Assembly (NCBI GenBank): GCA_003129525.1
Contig: CP029329.1
Span: 1,903,501 to 1,967,500 of the forward strand
Length of the DNA stretch: 64,000 bases
DNA from: Clostridium beijerinckii
Lineage (GTDB): Bacteria; Bacillota; Clostridia; Clostridiales; Clostridiaceae
Direction: 5' to 3'
Position 1 is the first letter of the stretch. Every line of letters starts with the position of its first letter. The translations under genes were made by a program, and so were the position numbers. Below the pieces are notes generated by a model. It did not search any database and had not been told where the DNA came from. It saw only the letters and a list, made by a program, of their open reading frames with translations. This document shows, one piece after another, positions 17,647 to 25,972 of the stretch.

Positions 17647-17697
17647 ACAGCGTCACCAGAGAATATATTTTATCTAATGGTGATACTGTTTTTTTAT
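17647..17697. terminator. Bidirectional terminator
   Basis: ACAG..TCACCA and TGGTGA..CTGT form the stem around a long AT-rich loop, with T runs outward on the plus side. It lies between convergent genes (hydrolase plus, MerR minus). Confidence 0.7.
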
Positions 17698-18155
17698 TAG
17701 GCAAGTTTATGCATTTTCTTAGATTTTTCTCTAACATATCTAATATCATCTGGAATATCTTTTTCTTGCATTTCTCTTGGAACAGAGGTTGTACCAGCAG
17801 ATTTTGCTGTTTTATAATACCAGCATTTGTATTTTAATACATCAAGGGTTTCTTGTAATTGAGATATTTGAGCTTCTACTTCTTTTTGTTGTTCTTGAAA
17901 CATATTTAAACGCTGATCAATTGTTTCATCGCCTTGCATTACCCATTCAATAAAAGTCTTAATATCTCTAAGTGACATACCAGTCTTTTTTAAACAATCT
18001 ATCATGAACAACCACTCAAAGTCTTCATCTTTAAACATTCGGATACCACTTTCGCTACGTTCAACAAATGGGAGTAAGCCTTCTTTGGCATAAAAACGAA
18101 GAGTATATGGGGAAATATTTATTTTTTTTGATATATCACTGATTGTATAATACAT
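17697..18155 (-). CDS. MerR family transcriptional regulator (copy 2)
   Basis: A 152-residue MerR regulator. The winged helix reads MYYTISDISKKINISPYTLR followed by FYAKEGLLPFVERSESGIRM, then a coiled coil at about residues 80-120 (FQEQQKEVEAQISQLQETLD). No Cys cluster for metal sensing. TAGGAGG lies nine bases upstream of the ATG. It is divergent from the iron-type alcohol dehydrogenase at 18289, whose promoter carries the MerR-type 19-bp spacer. It probably also acts on the other four promoters of that set, shared or divided with the MerR at 866. Confidence 0.9.
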   Translation of the reverse strand: MYYTISDISKKINISPYTLRFYAKEGLLPFVERSESGIRMFKDEDFEWLFMIDCLKKTGMSLRDIKTFIEWVMQGDETIDQRLNMFQEQQKEVEAQISQLQETLDVLKYKCWYYKTAKSAGTTSVPREMQEKDIPDDIRYVREKSKKMHKLA

Positions 18156-18197
18156 GAGTTTCCTCCTAAAAATAAAATAGAAAATTAAAATAAACTC

Positions 18198-18228
18198 TTG
18201 ACTTAGAGTTGACTATCAAGTTTAAGAT
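18198..18228 (+). promoter_or_regulatory. MerR-type promoter with 19-bp spacer for the alcohol dehydrogenase
   Basis: TTGACT (18198-18203), 19 bp, TAAGAT (18223-18228). The operator is CTTGA...TCAAG with AGTTGACT at its centre. It sits between divergent MerR and dehydrogenase genes, the standard place for such an operator. Confidence 0.85.
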
Positions 18229-18288
18229 GATTATATCACATAGAAAAATATGTGTAAATTTTCAAAGTAAAATTTAGGAGGAAAAACT

Positions 18289-19458
18289 ATGAGTTTTAAT
18301 ATGTATGTACCCACAAAAATTTTATTTGGAGCTGGAATGCTTAATCAGCTTCATGAACAACAATTACCAGGAAAAAAAGCAATGATTGTGATTTCTAATG
18401 GAAAATCTACAAGAGTAAATGGTTACTTAAGCCGTACAGAAGATGAGCTTAAGAAGGCTGGTGTAGTATCAGTTGTATTTGATAAGGTTGAGCCTAATCC
18501 AGTAAAGGACACAGTAATGGAAGGTGCTGCTTTTGCAAAAGAAAATGGTTGTGACTTTGTAGTGGCTCTAGGAGGCGGAAGCTGCATTGACTCTGCTAAA
18601 GCTATGGCAGTTATGGCAACAAATGAAGGAGATTTATGGGATTATATTGGAAGTGGAACAGGCAAAGGTCAACCTGTAACCAATAAGCCATTACCTATAG
18701 TAGCTATAAGCACAACTGCAGGAACAGGATCTGAAGCAGATGCAGGATGTGTAATAACAAAGCCTGAAACAAATGAAAAATTAGGATTAAAAACACCGCT
18801 TATTTTTCCGGTATTATGTATAGAAGATCCAGAGCTTATGATAAGTGTTCCAAAGAACTTTACTGCATATCAAGGATTTGATGCATTAAGTCATAGTTTA
18901 GAAGGTTATGTATCTAAATTTGCAAATCTTATGAGTGATATGTATGCAATTACTGCAATAGAAAATGCTGGCCGTTATCTTGCCCGTGCTGTTAAAGATG
19001 GTAATGATATAGAAGCTAGAGAACGTGTAGCGTTTGCAAATATTTTATCTGGAACTGTTATGTGTGTTGGAACAACTTCCAGCCAGCATTCACTTGAACA
19101 TGCATTATCTGCGTATCATCCAAATCTTCCACATGGAGCAGGGCTTATAATGCTATGCCGTGCTTATTTTACCAATATCATCGAAAAGCATGTCTGTGAT
19201 GAACGTTTCATACACATGGCAAAGGCAATGGGTATGGAAGATGCAAGTGATCCAATGGACTTTATTAAAGTACTAAATAAACTGTTAGAGGACTGTGGTG
19301 TGGCAGAGTTAAAGATGAGCGATTATGGAATTTCTCCAGATGAATTCCATAAGATGGCAGATAATGCAATGGGGCCAATGGGTGGTTTGTTTGCTTGTGA
19401 CCGTGTACAACTGACTCGTGAAGATTGTATTTCTATTTACCAAAAATCTTATAAATAA
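18289..19458 (+). CDS. Iron-containing alcohol dehydrogenase
   Basis: A 389-residue group III alcohol dehydrogenase that interconverts alcohols and aldehydes with NAD(P)H. The dinucleotide-binding GGGSCIDSAKAMA (about residue 95) and STTAGTGSEAD are intact. All four metal ligands can be placed: D198 and H202 in QGFDALSHSLE, H271 in SLEHALSAYH and H282 in NLPHGAGL. TAGGAGG precedes the ATG. The MerR-type promoter at 18198 drives it. An IS1182-family element lies about 125 bp downstream. Compare the copy at 23956, which has lost its Asp ligand. Confidence 0.93.
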   Translation: MSFNMYVPTKILFGAGMLNQLHEQQLPGKKAMIVISNGKSTRVNGYLSRTEDELKKAGVVSVVFDKVEPNPVKDTVMEGAAFAKENGCDFVVALGGGSCIDSAKAMAVMATNEGDLWDYIGSGTGKGQPVTNKPLPIVAISTTAGTGSEADAGCVITKPETNEKLGLKTPLIFPVLCIEDPELMISVPKNFTAYQGFDALSHSLEGYVSKFANLMSDMYAITAIENAGRYLARAVKDGNDIEARERVAFANILSGTVMCVGTTSSQHSLEHALSAYHPNLPHGAGLIMLCRAYFTNIIEKHVCDERFIHMAKAMGMEDASDPMDFIKVLNKLLEDCGVAELKMSDYGISPDEFHKMADNAMGPMGGLFACDRVQLTREDCISIYQKSYK

Positions 19459-19583
19459 GAGGACTGTAGTGACTGAATTTTTAGTTATACAAAATATTAT
19501 AAATGAAATATTATAATAAGTCTTAGAGATAAAGTTCATTATAATGATCATTTGTTGCTATTTATGTTTCTAGCTTATAATTT

Positions 19584-21385
19584 GATTAAACCACAAAAAC
19601 TATAAAGTATCGTGATTAGTTTGACAGCTTTGCTTCAAATTCTAAAAAATATAATTTAAAACAGTTAATTATTACAGCAACTATACATGCAATTATATTG
19701 AGAAAACACTCTATGCCACTTTCAAGAAACTGTTTTAACAGTTTCTTGAAGTTATAGGCTGCGATTTTAAATCCAACCCATAATTTTGAGCGCAATAATC
19801 CCCGGATAGGCATGGTATCAATTTTATATCTTCTCCTCAAAACAGAAGGAATACCTTCTATACCAGCCCTTTTATTTGCAAGCTTTATATACTCACTCTC
19901 GTGCATTTTTTCTCTTTGAGTAGCTGTATTATAAGCTTTTTCGCTAACTCTTATGGTATTAAATTTCTTTGATATTTTCTTTGGACATTGTGAATTTAAA
20001 GGACATTTTTCACATGTACTGGAGTCAAATTTGGCTGTATAAGATTTTGAACTATAATAAGACTCTACAGGTTCGACTCCGTTAGGACAACAACTTATTA
20101 CATTTTTTTCGTCATCTACAATGAATTTTGAATAACTCAGTTTATCAGTAGATACTTTTCTGCCAACTAGTTGACTTGGAATCATTTCAATTCCTTGTTT
20201 TAAAGCATTTTTGGCTTTTTCTTGTTCATAGTAAGCACCATCAACTAGTAGTTTACAGTTTGAATTTTTATTTTGTGAAGCTAAATTAGCAATAACATCA
20301 TCAGCAAATTTTGAATCGCTGTGAATATTTTGCTTAAGGTCATAGCCTGTTATAACACTGTTTTTATCATTAAATGATTCTTGTATATTAACAACATAAC
20401 CAACGTTACCACCATATTTTTTTCTGTAGGTTGCATCTTTGTCAGTTGGATTTTGTAAACTAGTTGAAGTTATATCTTTTGAATCTTTAATAACTAAATT
20501 TTTTGCAGCATCTTCTGTAGTTTGGTCCTGAATAACTCTATTTAAAAGTTGAAACTCTTCTGTTGAAGTAACTATATCTCCAGCTTTCAGAGCGATATTG
20601 TATAGAATTTTAGAATGTTCGATTAAAATTGAAAGTTTTGAATCAGCCTTTAAATCTTGAGTTCTATATATAGTGTCATTTTTATGCCCCTTTTCAAGGT
20701 ACGGTTTTAGTTCATCACTTATAATAGGTGGATTTATTATATTTAGAGCTTTAATAAGTCTGCTATTTATAGAATATACTAGCTCAATTCTACTTAATTT
20801 TTTGCATGATGAACTAACCATTAACGAATCCACTCTAACTTTTTTATTATCAACAGATAAATACTTAGCAATGCTTTCGGATAAAGCTTCAACTTCAGCT
20901 TTTATTAAGTCTTCATTAGTTGACGCTTCATATTCAACAAGTCTGTTTCTAAAATTTGTTAGAGTATTTATAGATACTGGTTGTGTTTCATAATTAGTTG
21001 TATTTAAAGCATATTGATATCTTACATCGAAATGAATAGAGCCGATAAGCTCTTCATCAGTCTGCTGAAATATTTCTTTTATAATTAGTAAGCCAAGAAT
21101 AACATTAATAGGTGAATTAGGCCTTGAGGCTTTATTGCTATATAAAACCGAAAAACGCTCCTCATTTATTCGCGGAAAAATATGATCCTTAAATGCCTTA
21201 GCCCAACTTTTATTTAAAATATCTTGAAGGTATTTTGGCATTTGGTTGATTGGTTCAAATAATGAAGTTTGTTGAAGGTCATTTTTGCAAAACATAGTAA
21301 TTCTCCTCATACGTTTAATTTTATAATGCTATTATATCATTAAATTCTAATTGGATGATATTTGTCAGCTTTTTGTGGTCTAATC
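19584..21385 (-). mobile_element. IS1182-family insertion sequence, complete
   Basis: Ends read GATTAAACCACAAAAA (19584) and, inverted, GATTAGACCACAAAAA (ending 21385), differing at one base. The 7-bp string ATAATTT abuts both ends (19577-19583 and 21386-21392) and is the likely target duplication. Length 1802 bp with one intact transposase. Confidence 0.8.
19616..21295 (-). CDS. IS1182-family transposase
   Basis: A 559-residue transposase of the IS1182 type. Features are SLFEPINQMPKYLQDILNKS near the start, RPNSPINVILGLLIIKEIFQ, the Asp-bearing VDGAYYEQEKAK, a Cys cluster (CEKCPLNSQCPK) and RAGIEGIPSVLRRRYKIDTM, typical of the family's C-terminal DDE region. The ATG at 21295 is preferred over the ATG at 21310 because GAGGAG lies eight bases before it. 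The C-terminal tail is rich in hydrophobic residues. Intact. Confidence 0.92.
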   Translation of the reverse strand: MFCKNDLQQTSLFEPINQMPKYLQDILNKSWAKAFKDHIFPRINEERFSVLYSNKASRPNSPINVILGLLIIKEIFQQTDEELIGSIHFDVRYQYALNTTNYETQPVSINTLTNFRNRLVEYEASTNEDLIKAEVEALSESIAKYLSVDNKKVRVDSLMVSSSCKKLSRIELVYSINSRLIKALNIINPPIISDELKPYLEKGHKNDTIYRTQDLKADSKLSILIEHSKILYNIALKAGDIVTSTEEFQLLNRVIQDQTTEDAAKNLVIKDSKDITSTSLQNPTDKDATYRKKYGGNVGYVVNIQESFNDKNSVITGYDLKQNIHSDSKFADDVIANLASQNKNSNCKLLVDGAYYEQEKAKNALKQGIEMIPSQLVGRKVSTDKLSYSKFIVDDEKNVISCCPNGVEPVESYYSSKSYTAKFDSSTCEKCPLNSQCPKKISKKFNTIRVSEKAYNTATQREKMHESEYIKLANKRAGIEGIPSVLRRRYKIDTMPIRGLLRSKLWVGFKIAAYNFKKLLKQFLESGIECFLNIIACIVAVIINCFKLYFLEFEAKLSN

Positions 21386-21469
21386 ATAATTTTATTTAAA
21401 ACTGTTATCAGTATATAAGATTGCGGAAAGTTTGAATGAAAGATGAGTGGCAATGGAAGGATGTTTTTT

Positions 21470-22372
21470 ATGTACAATAAACAGTTGGAAACTTTTATAC
21501 AAGTAGCAGAGGCTGGGAGTTTTTCTAAAGCTGCTGAAATTTTATATATTACACCTACTGCGGTTACTAAACAAATGAATCTTTTAGAATCTAGTCTTGA
21601 ATTACAATTGTTTGTAAGAACCCATCGGGGGCTTACATTAACAGAGGCAGGAAAATCTCTGTATACAGATGCAAAATATATCATTCAGTATTCAAAAGAA
21701 TCTATTGATAGAGCAAAAAAAGCTATGGAGGAGAAAAATTTAAATACAATTAGGATTGGAACATCATTAATGACACCGAGCCGTCTTTTAATGGACTTAT
21801 GGCCAAAGATTCATGAACTTTGTCCAGATTTGAAGGCTCAATTGGTCTCCTTTGAAAACACTCCTGAAAACGCAAGAGAAATTCTAATGCATCTTGGTCA
21901 GAACATCGATTTGGTGCCAGGAGTTTTTGATGGGGAATTTCTGAATCAGCGAAAATGTGAGGCACAGGAACTTTCAAGAAAGAAGATTTACTGTGCGGTA
22001 TCCATACATCATAGGCTGGCTGTAAAAAGTAAGCTAACAATTCAAGATTTGTTTGGTGAAAACCTTATGCTAATTAGAAGAGGATGGAATAGTTATATTG
22101 ATATTATGAGAGATGATATTTGGGAAAATTATCCTGATATCACAATAAAAGATTTCTCCTTTTATGATGTGAATGTATTCAATCAGTGTGAAAACAGCAA
22201 TGATGTCTTAATGGTATTTGATTTTTGGGAGAATGTACATCCATTACTGAAAATTCTTCCAGTAGAATGGAACTATGAAATTCCATTTGGTTTACTGTAT
22301 TCGCTAACTCCTTCTGAACATGTCAAATCATTTATACAGGCTGTTTCTCAGATTTTCGCATTAGAAGAATAA
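21470..22372 (+). CDS. LysR family transcriptional regulator (copy 2)
   Basis: A 300-residue LysR regulator, nearly identical in its DNA-binding half to the protein at 1910 (QVAEAGSFSKAAEILYITPT). Divergence is greater in the effector-binding domain. The ATG at 21470 has GGAAGG at the same position as copy 1. The reading frame ends ALEE, stop; copy 1 carries four extra residues there. Near-identical recognition helices imply the same operator, probably the AACC-N4-GGTT box of promoters P1-P5. A terminator and promoter P4 follow. Confidence 0.93.
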   Translation: MYNKQLETFIQVAEAGSFSKAAEILYITPTAVTKQMNLLESSLELQLFVRTHRGLTLTEAGKSLYTDAKYIIQYSKESIDRAKKAMEEKNLNTIRIGTSLMTPSRLLMDLWPKIHELCPDLKAQLVSFENTPENAREILMHLGQNIDLVPGVFDGEFLNQRKCEAQELSRKKIYCAVSIHHRLAVKSKLTIQDLFGENLMLIRRGWNSYIDIMRDDIWENYPDITIKDFSFYDVNVFNQCENSNDVLMVFDFWENVHPLLKILPVEWNYEIPFGLLYSLTPSEHVKSFIQAVSQIFALEE

Positions 22373-22386
22373 AAAATAAATCAAGT

Positions 22387-22418
22387 AAAAAATCCACGAT
22401 TCAGTTTCGTGGATTTTT
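22387..22418 (+). terminator. Rho-independent terminator after lysR copy 2
   Basis: AAAAAATCCACGA pairs with TCGTGGATTTTTT. Same hairpin family as at 2953 and 23796. Confidence 0.8.
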
Positions 22419-22427
22419 TTAAGTTAC

Positions 22428-22491
22428 AACCTTTAGGTTCATTCTGAAGAACTTATTGAAACTTCTACTTATGAAATGATTTGGTTATAAT
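22428..22491 (+). promoter_or_regulatory. LysR-regulon-type promoter P4
   Basis: AACCTTTAGGTT (22428-22439), 23 bp, TTCTAC (22463-22468), 17 bp, TATAAT (22486-22491). It reads into the broken monooxygenase at 22538 and the flavodoxin at 22763. Confidence 0.75.
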
Positions 22492-22537
22492 ATAATGGTA
22501 ATAATAGTTAGTTCAAGAGATTAAAGGGGTGAGTTTA

Positions 22538-22751
22538 ATGATTATTATTCATGCATTTCTTAATGTGAAACTTGAAAAACGTCAGGAATTTTTAGAGATT
22601 GCAAACCAAATGACCAACTGAAGGAGAAGATGGATGTATAGGCTTCAATTTCTATGAAAATTCTGCAGAGAAAGGTAAATTTGTTTTTATAGAAAAGTTT
22701 AAGGACTTACGTATATTTATAGTGATGATAAAGAAAATAGATGAAATATAA
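22538..22751 (+). pseudogene. Antibiotic-biosynthesis-monooxygenase-like (ABM) protein, frameshifted
   Basis: Begins MIIIHAFLNVKLEKRQEFLE with a ribosome site (AAAGGGG) but stops after about 28 codons; a second frame continues GFNFYENSAEKGKFVFIEKF and a third change follows before the stop at 22751. Together these resemble a YgiN/ABM-type dimeric ferredoxin-like protein. At least one frameshift makes a functional product unlikely. Confidence 0.65.
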
Positions 22752-22762
22752 GCGAGGTATAT

Positions 22763-23437
22763 ATGAAAAATAAAAAAATAAGAATAGGCATACTAATTGC
22801 AGTATTGATTGTAGTAATAGCAGGTGCTGCATATAATTTTAGAGGTAGATTTGTATCTACAAGCGACAGTGTAAGCTACAAACCAGAGACACAGAAAGTA
22901 CTAATTGCATACTTCTCACATGCAGATGTTGTTGGAGTAGATGCAGTATCATCTGCTAGCTTAGTTAAAAGTAATGGTGAGTCGAAAGGAAATACAGAAA
23001 TAATTGCTGATACAATTGCTAAAAATATAAATGCAGATGTTTTTAAAATTGTAACAGAAGAAGCATATCCATCAGATTATAATAGCACTGTTGATCTTGC
23101 AAAAAAAGAACAGAATGAAAATGCAAGGCCGACTTTGAAGAATAAGATTGATAATATTAAGGATTACGACATCATTATGCTGGGTTATCCAACCTGGTGG
23201 AGTACAATGCCCATGGCGGTAAAGACCTTCATTGAAGAATATGATTTGTCAGGAAAATCAATTATTCCATTCTGTACTCATGAGGGAAGTGGACTTGGAA
23301 ATAGCGTACTGGATTTAAAAAATGAATGTCCGAATTCAAATATTGTAAAAGGTTTAGCAATACGTGGCGGTAGTGTAAGTAGCGATAGCGCAAAAAATGA
23401 TGTTTCAGAATGGTTAAAGGAAATAGGAATGAAGTAG
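22763..23437 (+). CDS. Membrane-anchored flavodoxin-like protein (copy 4)
   Basis: A 224-residue flavodoxin with an N-terminal hydrophobic anchor (IGILIAVLIVVIAGAAY) and no lipobox Cys, so it probably keeps an uncleaved signal anchor. The flavodoxin domain begins KVLIAYFSHADVVGVDAVSS; after the family's insertion the phosphate loop reads KGNTEIIADTI, intact. MLGYPTWWSTMPMAVKTFIE and IPFCTHEGSGLGNS match the other copies. Promoter P4 lies upstream beyond the broken ABM gene. Gene remnants follow. Confidence 0.87.
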   Translation: MKNKKIRIGILIAVLIVVIAGAAYNFRGRFVSTSDSVSYKPETQKVLIAYFSHADVVGVDAVSSASLVKSNGESKGNTEIIADTIAKNINADVFKIVTEEAYPSDYNSTVDLAKKEQNENARPTLKNKIDNIKDYDIIMLGYPTWWSTMPMAVKTFIEEYDLSGKSIIPFCTHEGSGLGNSVLDLKNECPNSNIVKGLAIRGGSVSSDSAKNDVSEWLKEIGMK

Positions 23438-23509
23438 ATTCTAAAATATAGTAAAGGCAGATATTTAATTTTGTAACTTGAACCCATTGAGAATCCAAAC
23501 TCTGATTAA

Positions 23510-23656
23510 GGTAAGGAATGGGAGTCAGAAACTATAGCTGGATTAACTGCATTGATCACATCCGATTATGATTCGTCAAAGGAATGTAAAATGATGGTTT
23601 CAATCGCGGATTATGGTGGATTATTCTTCTCTGTGGTGCGGATACAACGGGTGTAA
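23510..23656 (+). pseudogene. Unidentified gene remnant
   Basis: An open stretch of 48 codons without a start or ribosome site (ETIAGLTALITSDYDSSKEC, ADYGGLFFSVVRIQRV, stop). It looks coding but I do not recognise it. It abuts the LysR fragment. Confidence 0.25.
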
Positions 23657-23657
23657 A

Positions 23658-23790
23658 TATGATGTGAATGTATTAAATCAGTGTGAAAACAGCAATGATG
23701 TATTAATGGATCGACATCTGGGAGAATGTAGGCCCATTGTTGAAAATTCTTCCTGTAGAATGAAATTATGAAATTCCCTTTGAATTACTT
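23658..23790 (+). pseudogene. LysR C-terminal fragment (third copy)
   Basis: YDVNVLNQCENSNDVLM matches residues near the end of both LysR proteins, and the DNA stays alignable, with a frameshift, up to the AAATTCCCTTTGAATTACT region. Only about 130 bp remain. It shows that a third LysR-linked module once stood upstream of the dehydrogenase at 23956. Confidence 0.8.
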
Positions 23791-23795
23791 AAGTT

Positions 23796-23828
23796 AAAAA
23801 TCCACGATGCTTCGTGGATTTTTTTTTT
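23796..23828 (+). terminator. Rho-independent terminator
   Basis: AAAAATCCACGA and TTCGTGGATTTTT close on a TGC loop, followed by a T run. It lies directly before promoter P5. Confidence 0.8.
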
Positions 23829-23840
23829 GAATTGAGTTAC

Positions 23841-23904
23841 AACCTTTAGGTTGATACTGGAGAACTTATTGAAACTTCTGTTTATTATTTGATTTACTTA
23901 TAAT
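23841..23904 (+). promoter_or_regulatory. LysR-regulon-type promoter P5
   Basis: AACCTTTAGGTT (23841-23852), 23 bp, TTCTGT (23876-23881), 17 bp, TATAAT (23899-23904). It faces the dehydrogenase at 23956, about 50 bp away. Confidence 0.75.
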
Positions 23905-23955
23905 AAAACTGTAAAGAGAGATGATTAAACAAGAATGGAGTGCGTTAAATAAAAT

Positions 23956-25125
23956 ATGAATAATTTTATTTTTGAGAATACGACAAAAATTTATTTTGGA
24001 CGAGGTTGTGTAAAAGAATATCTTGCAAGTGCTCTTTCAGATTATGGCCATAATGTGATGTTTGCCTATGGTGGTGAGGCTATTAAGCAAAACGAAATCT
24101 ATGGGGAAGTTATGGAGATACTCAATATGGTTGGAAAGAACGTCATTGAGTTTTCAAATATTATGCCTAATCCGACTTACGAAAAGGTATTGGAGGGGGC
24201 AGCACTTGCAAAAGAAAATGCTGTAGATTTTATCCTTGGTGTGGGTGGTGGGGCTGTTATGGATTGCTGTAAGGCTATTTCTATGGCGGTTGTTTCAACA
24301 GAGGATGTATGGAATAAGTATTGGTCAAAGATGAGTGTTATAGATTTTGAACCACTACCTCTTGGTGTAATTGTAACAGTTGCTGGCACAGGCAGTGAGA
24401 TGAACGGCTGTGCAACAATCACTAATGAAAAGTATAAAGTGAAAACAGGTCGCGATTATCCGAAATGTAATCCAAAGTTTGCTATGATTGACCCAGAATA
24501 TACATACAGTATATCAACGGATGAGATGGTGTCTGGTGGGTTCGGTACCTTAAGTCATATAATGGAGACTTATTTCAGCGAACCCAATGAAGATAATGTT
24601 TCCTATGATATTTCAGAGGCGCTGATGCGAAGTGTTATCCGCAATCTGCGCACAGCAATCAAAAATCCAAAAGATTATACGGCTCGAAGTAATCTGATGT
24701 GGGCATGTACTATGGCCGAGAATCGTATCATCAAGCTGGGAAAGAAGATAACTTTTGAAGTTCATAATATTGGAAATCAGCTGGATGCTTATACAAACTG
24801 CAACCATGACTGCGGTTTAGCGGTCATAGACCCGGTTTATTATCGACATATCTATTCCTACCACCCTTATAAGTTTGCTCGCTTTGCTCGAAATATTTGG
24901 AACATTAAAGCAGAAGGAAAGACAGAAGATGAACTAGCAAGAGCAGGCATTGAGGCACTTTCTGATTTCATAAAAGAAATTGGATTGCCTACAACACTTC
25001 GTGAGCTTAGTAATATTGATAATGACATGCTAAAGCAGATTGCGAACTCTTGCAAAATCTCTGCAGAAAGTAATAAGAAGATGACAAACCAAGAAATATT
25101 GAAAATCTTAGAAGAATGCTATTGA
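23956..25125 (+). CDS. Iron-type alcohol dehydrogenase with altered metal site
   Basis: A 389-residue member of the iron-containing alcohol dehydrogenase family, butanol-dehydrogenase branch. GVGGGAVMDCCKAI and VAGTGSEMNG bind the nucleotide. Two His ligands (H270 and H284) and H201 are present, but the position of the first Asp ligand reads Gly (G197 in SGGFGTLSHIMET, where the family has GFD), and the usual H-G-x-G reads HDCG. Each change needs one base. The enzyme may have lost or altered its metal. It lies behind P5 and is followed by a flavoprotein, an exporter and an aldo/keto reductase on the same strand. Confidence 0.88.
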   Translation: MNNFIFENTTKIYFGRGCVKEYLASALSDYGHNVMFAYGGEAIKQNEIYGEVMEILNMVGKNVIEFSNIMPNPTYEKVLEGAALAKENAVDFILGVGGGAVMDCCKAISMAVVSTEDVWNKYWSKMSVIDFEPLPLGVIVTVAGTGSEMNGCATITNEKYKVKTGRDYPKCNPKFAMIDPEYTYSISTDEMVSGGFGTLSHIMETYFSEPNEDNVSYDISEALMRSVIRNLRTAIKNPKDYTARSNLMWACTMAENRIIKLGKKITFEVHNIGNQLDAYTNCNHDCGLAVIDPVYYRHIYSYHPYKFARFARNIWNIKAEGKTEDELARAGIEALSDFIKEIGLPTTLRELSNIDNDMLKQIANSCKISAESNKKMTNQEILKILEECY

Positions 25126-25358
25126 TAAAGTAAATTCACATGTACTATTAGTACTGTCGTTGGTTTCAACCGGCGGCCAATTCTGTAAAAAATGGATATG
25201 CTTTATCCTGTAACAGTATAGTATATACTGCAAAGGAGAATTGGAAATCACTTTATTTAACAAAGTATTTATACAATTTAACTTTGTATAAATATTCAGC
25301 TAATAAATGGTTATAGGTTGCCTTGATCAACCTAAATGTATTATATAAGGAGAAATCA

Positions 25359-25889
25359 ATGAAAAAAGTATTAGTTTTATCAGGAAGCCCAAGAAAGGGA
25401 GGCAATTCAGACACTTTATGTGATCAGTTTATAAAGGGTGCAAAGGAATCAGGTAATTTTGTGACTAAGATTTATATAAGGGATTGTAAAATTGGAAGTT
25501 GTAATGCCTGTTATGCCTGTAAAACAAGTAGTATCTGCGTACAGAAGGATGACATGACTAATATCCTCCAGCAGATGATAGATTCAGATATCATCGTTTT
25601 AGCTACACCTGTATATTTTTATTCTATGGATGGTCAGATGAAAACAATGATAGATCGTACATTGCCACGCTATACAGAAATTAGGGGTAAAGATTTTTAC
25701 TTTATTGCAACTGCAGCTGCAGGTAAGAGTTCCATGGAGCGTACTATCGATAGTTTACGTGGATTTACAGATTGTCTTCCAACGTCTCATGTAAAAGGTG
25801 TAATTTATGGAGCAGGTGCTTGGCAGCTTGGAGATATTCAAGGCAGCAAATCAATGCAGGAAGCATATATAACAGGAAAAAATGCTTAA
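25359..25889 (+). CDS. NADPH-dependent FMN reductase-like flavoprotein
   Basis: A 176-residue flavodoxin-fold protein of the FMN_red/iron-sulfur-flavoprotein group. LVLSGSPRKGGNSDTL is the FMN-phosphate loop; GSCNACYACKTSSICVQKDD carries the conserved Cys motif of the group; LATPVYFYSMDGQMKTMIDR binds the flavin ring. It reduces quinones, nitro compounds or flavins; substrate unknown. AAGGAG precedes the ATG at 25359. The C-terminus ends GKNA as in relatives. The preceding 230 bp hold no gene or recognised promoter. Confidence 0.9.
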   Translation: MKKVLVLSGSPRKGGNSDTLCDQFIKGAKESGNFVTKIYIRDCKIGSCNACYACKTSSICVQKDDMTNILQQMIDSDIIVLATPVYFYSMDGQMKTMIDRTLPRYTEIRGKDFYFIATAAAGKSSMERTIDSLRGFTDCLPTSHVKGVIYGAGAWQLGDIQGSKSMQEAYITGKNA

Positions 25890-25972
25890 GGATATGCAAA
25901 GATTTTAGAAATAAGCATCACTTATATACCAAAGTTATGAATTAACAAAAGTAGAGGAGAATGTAGAATATA

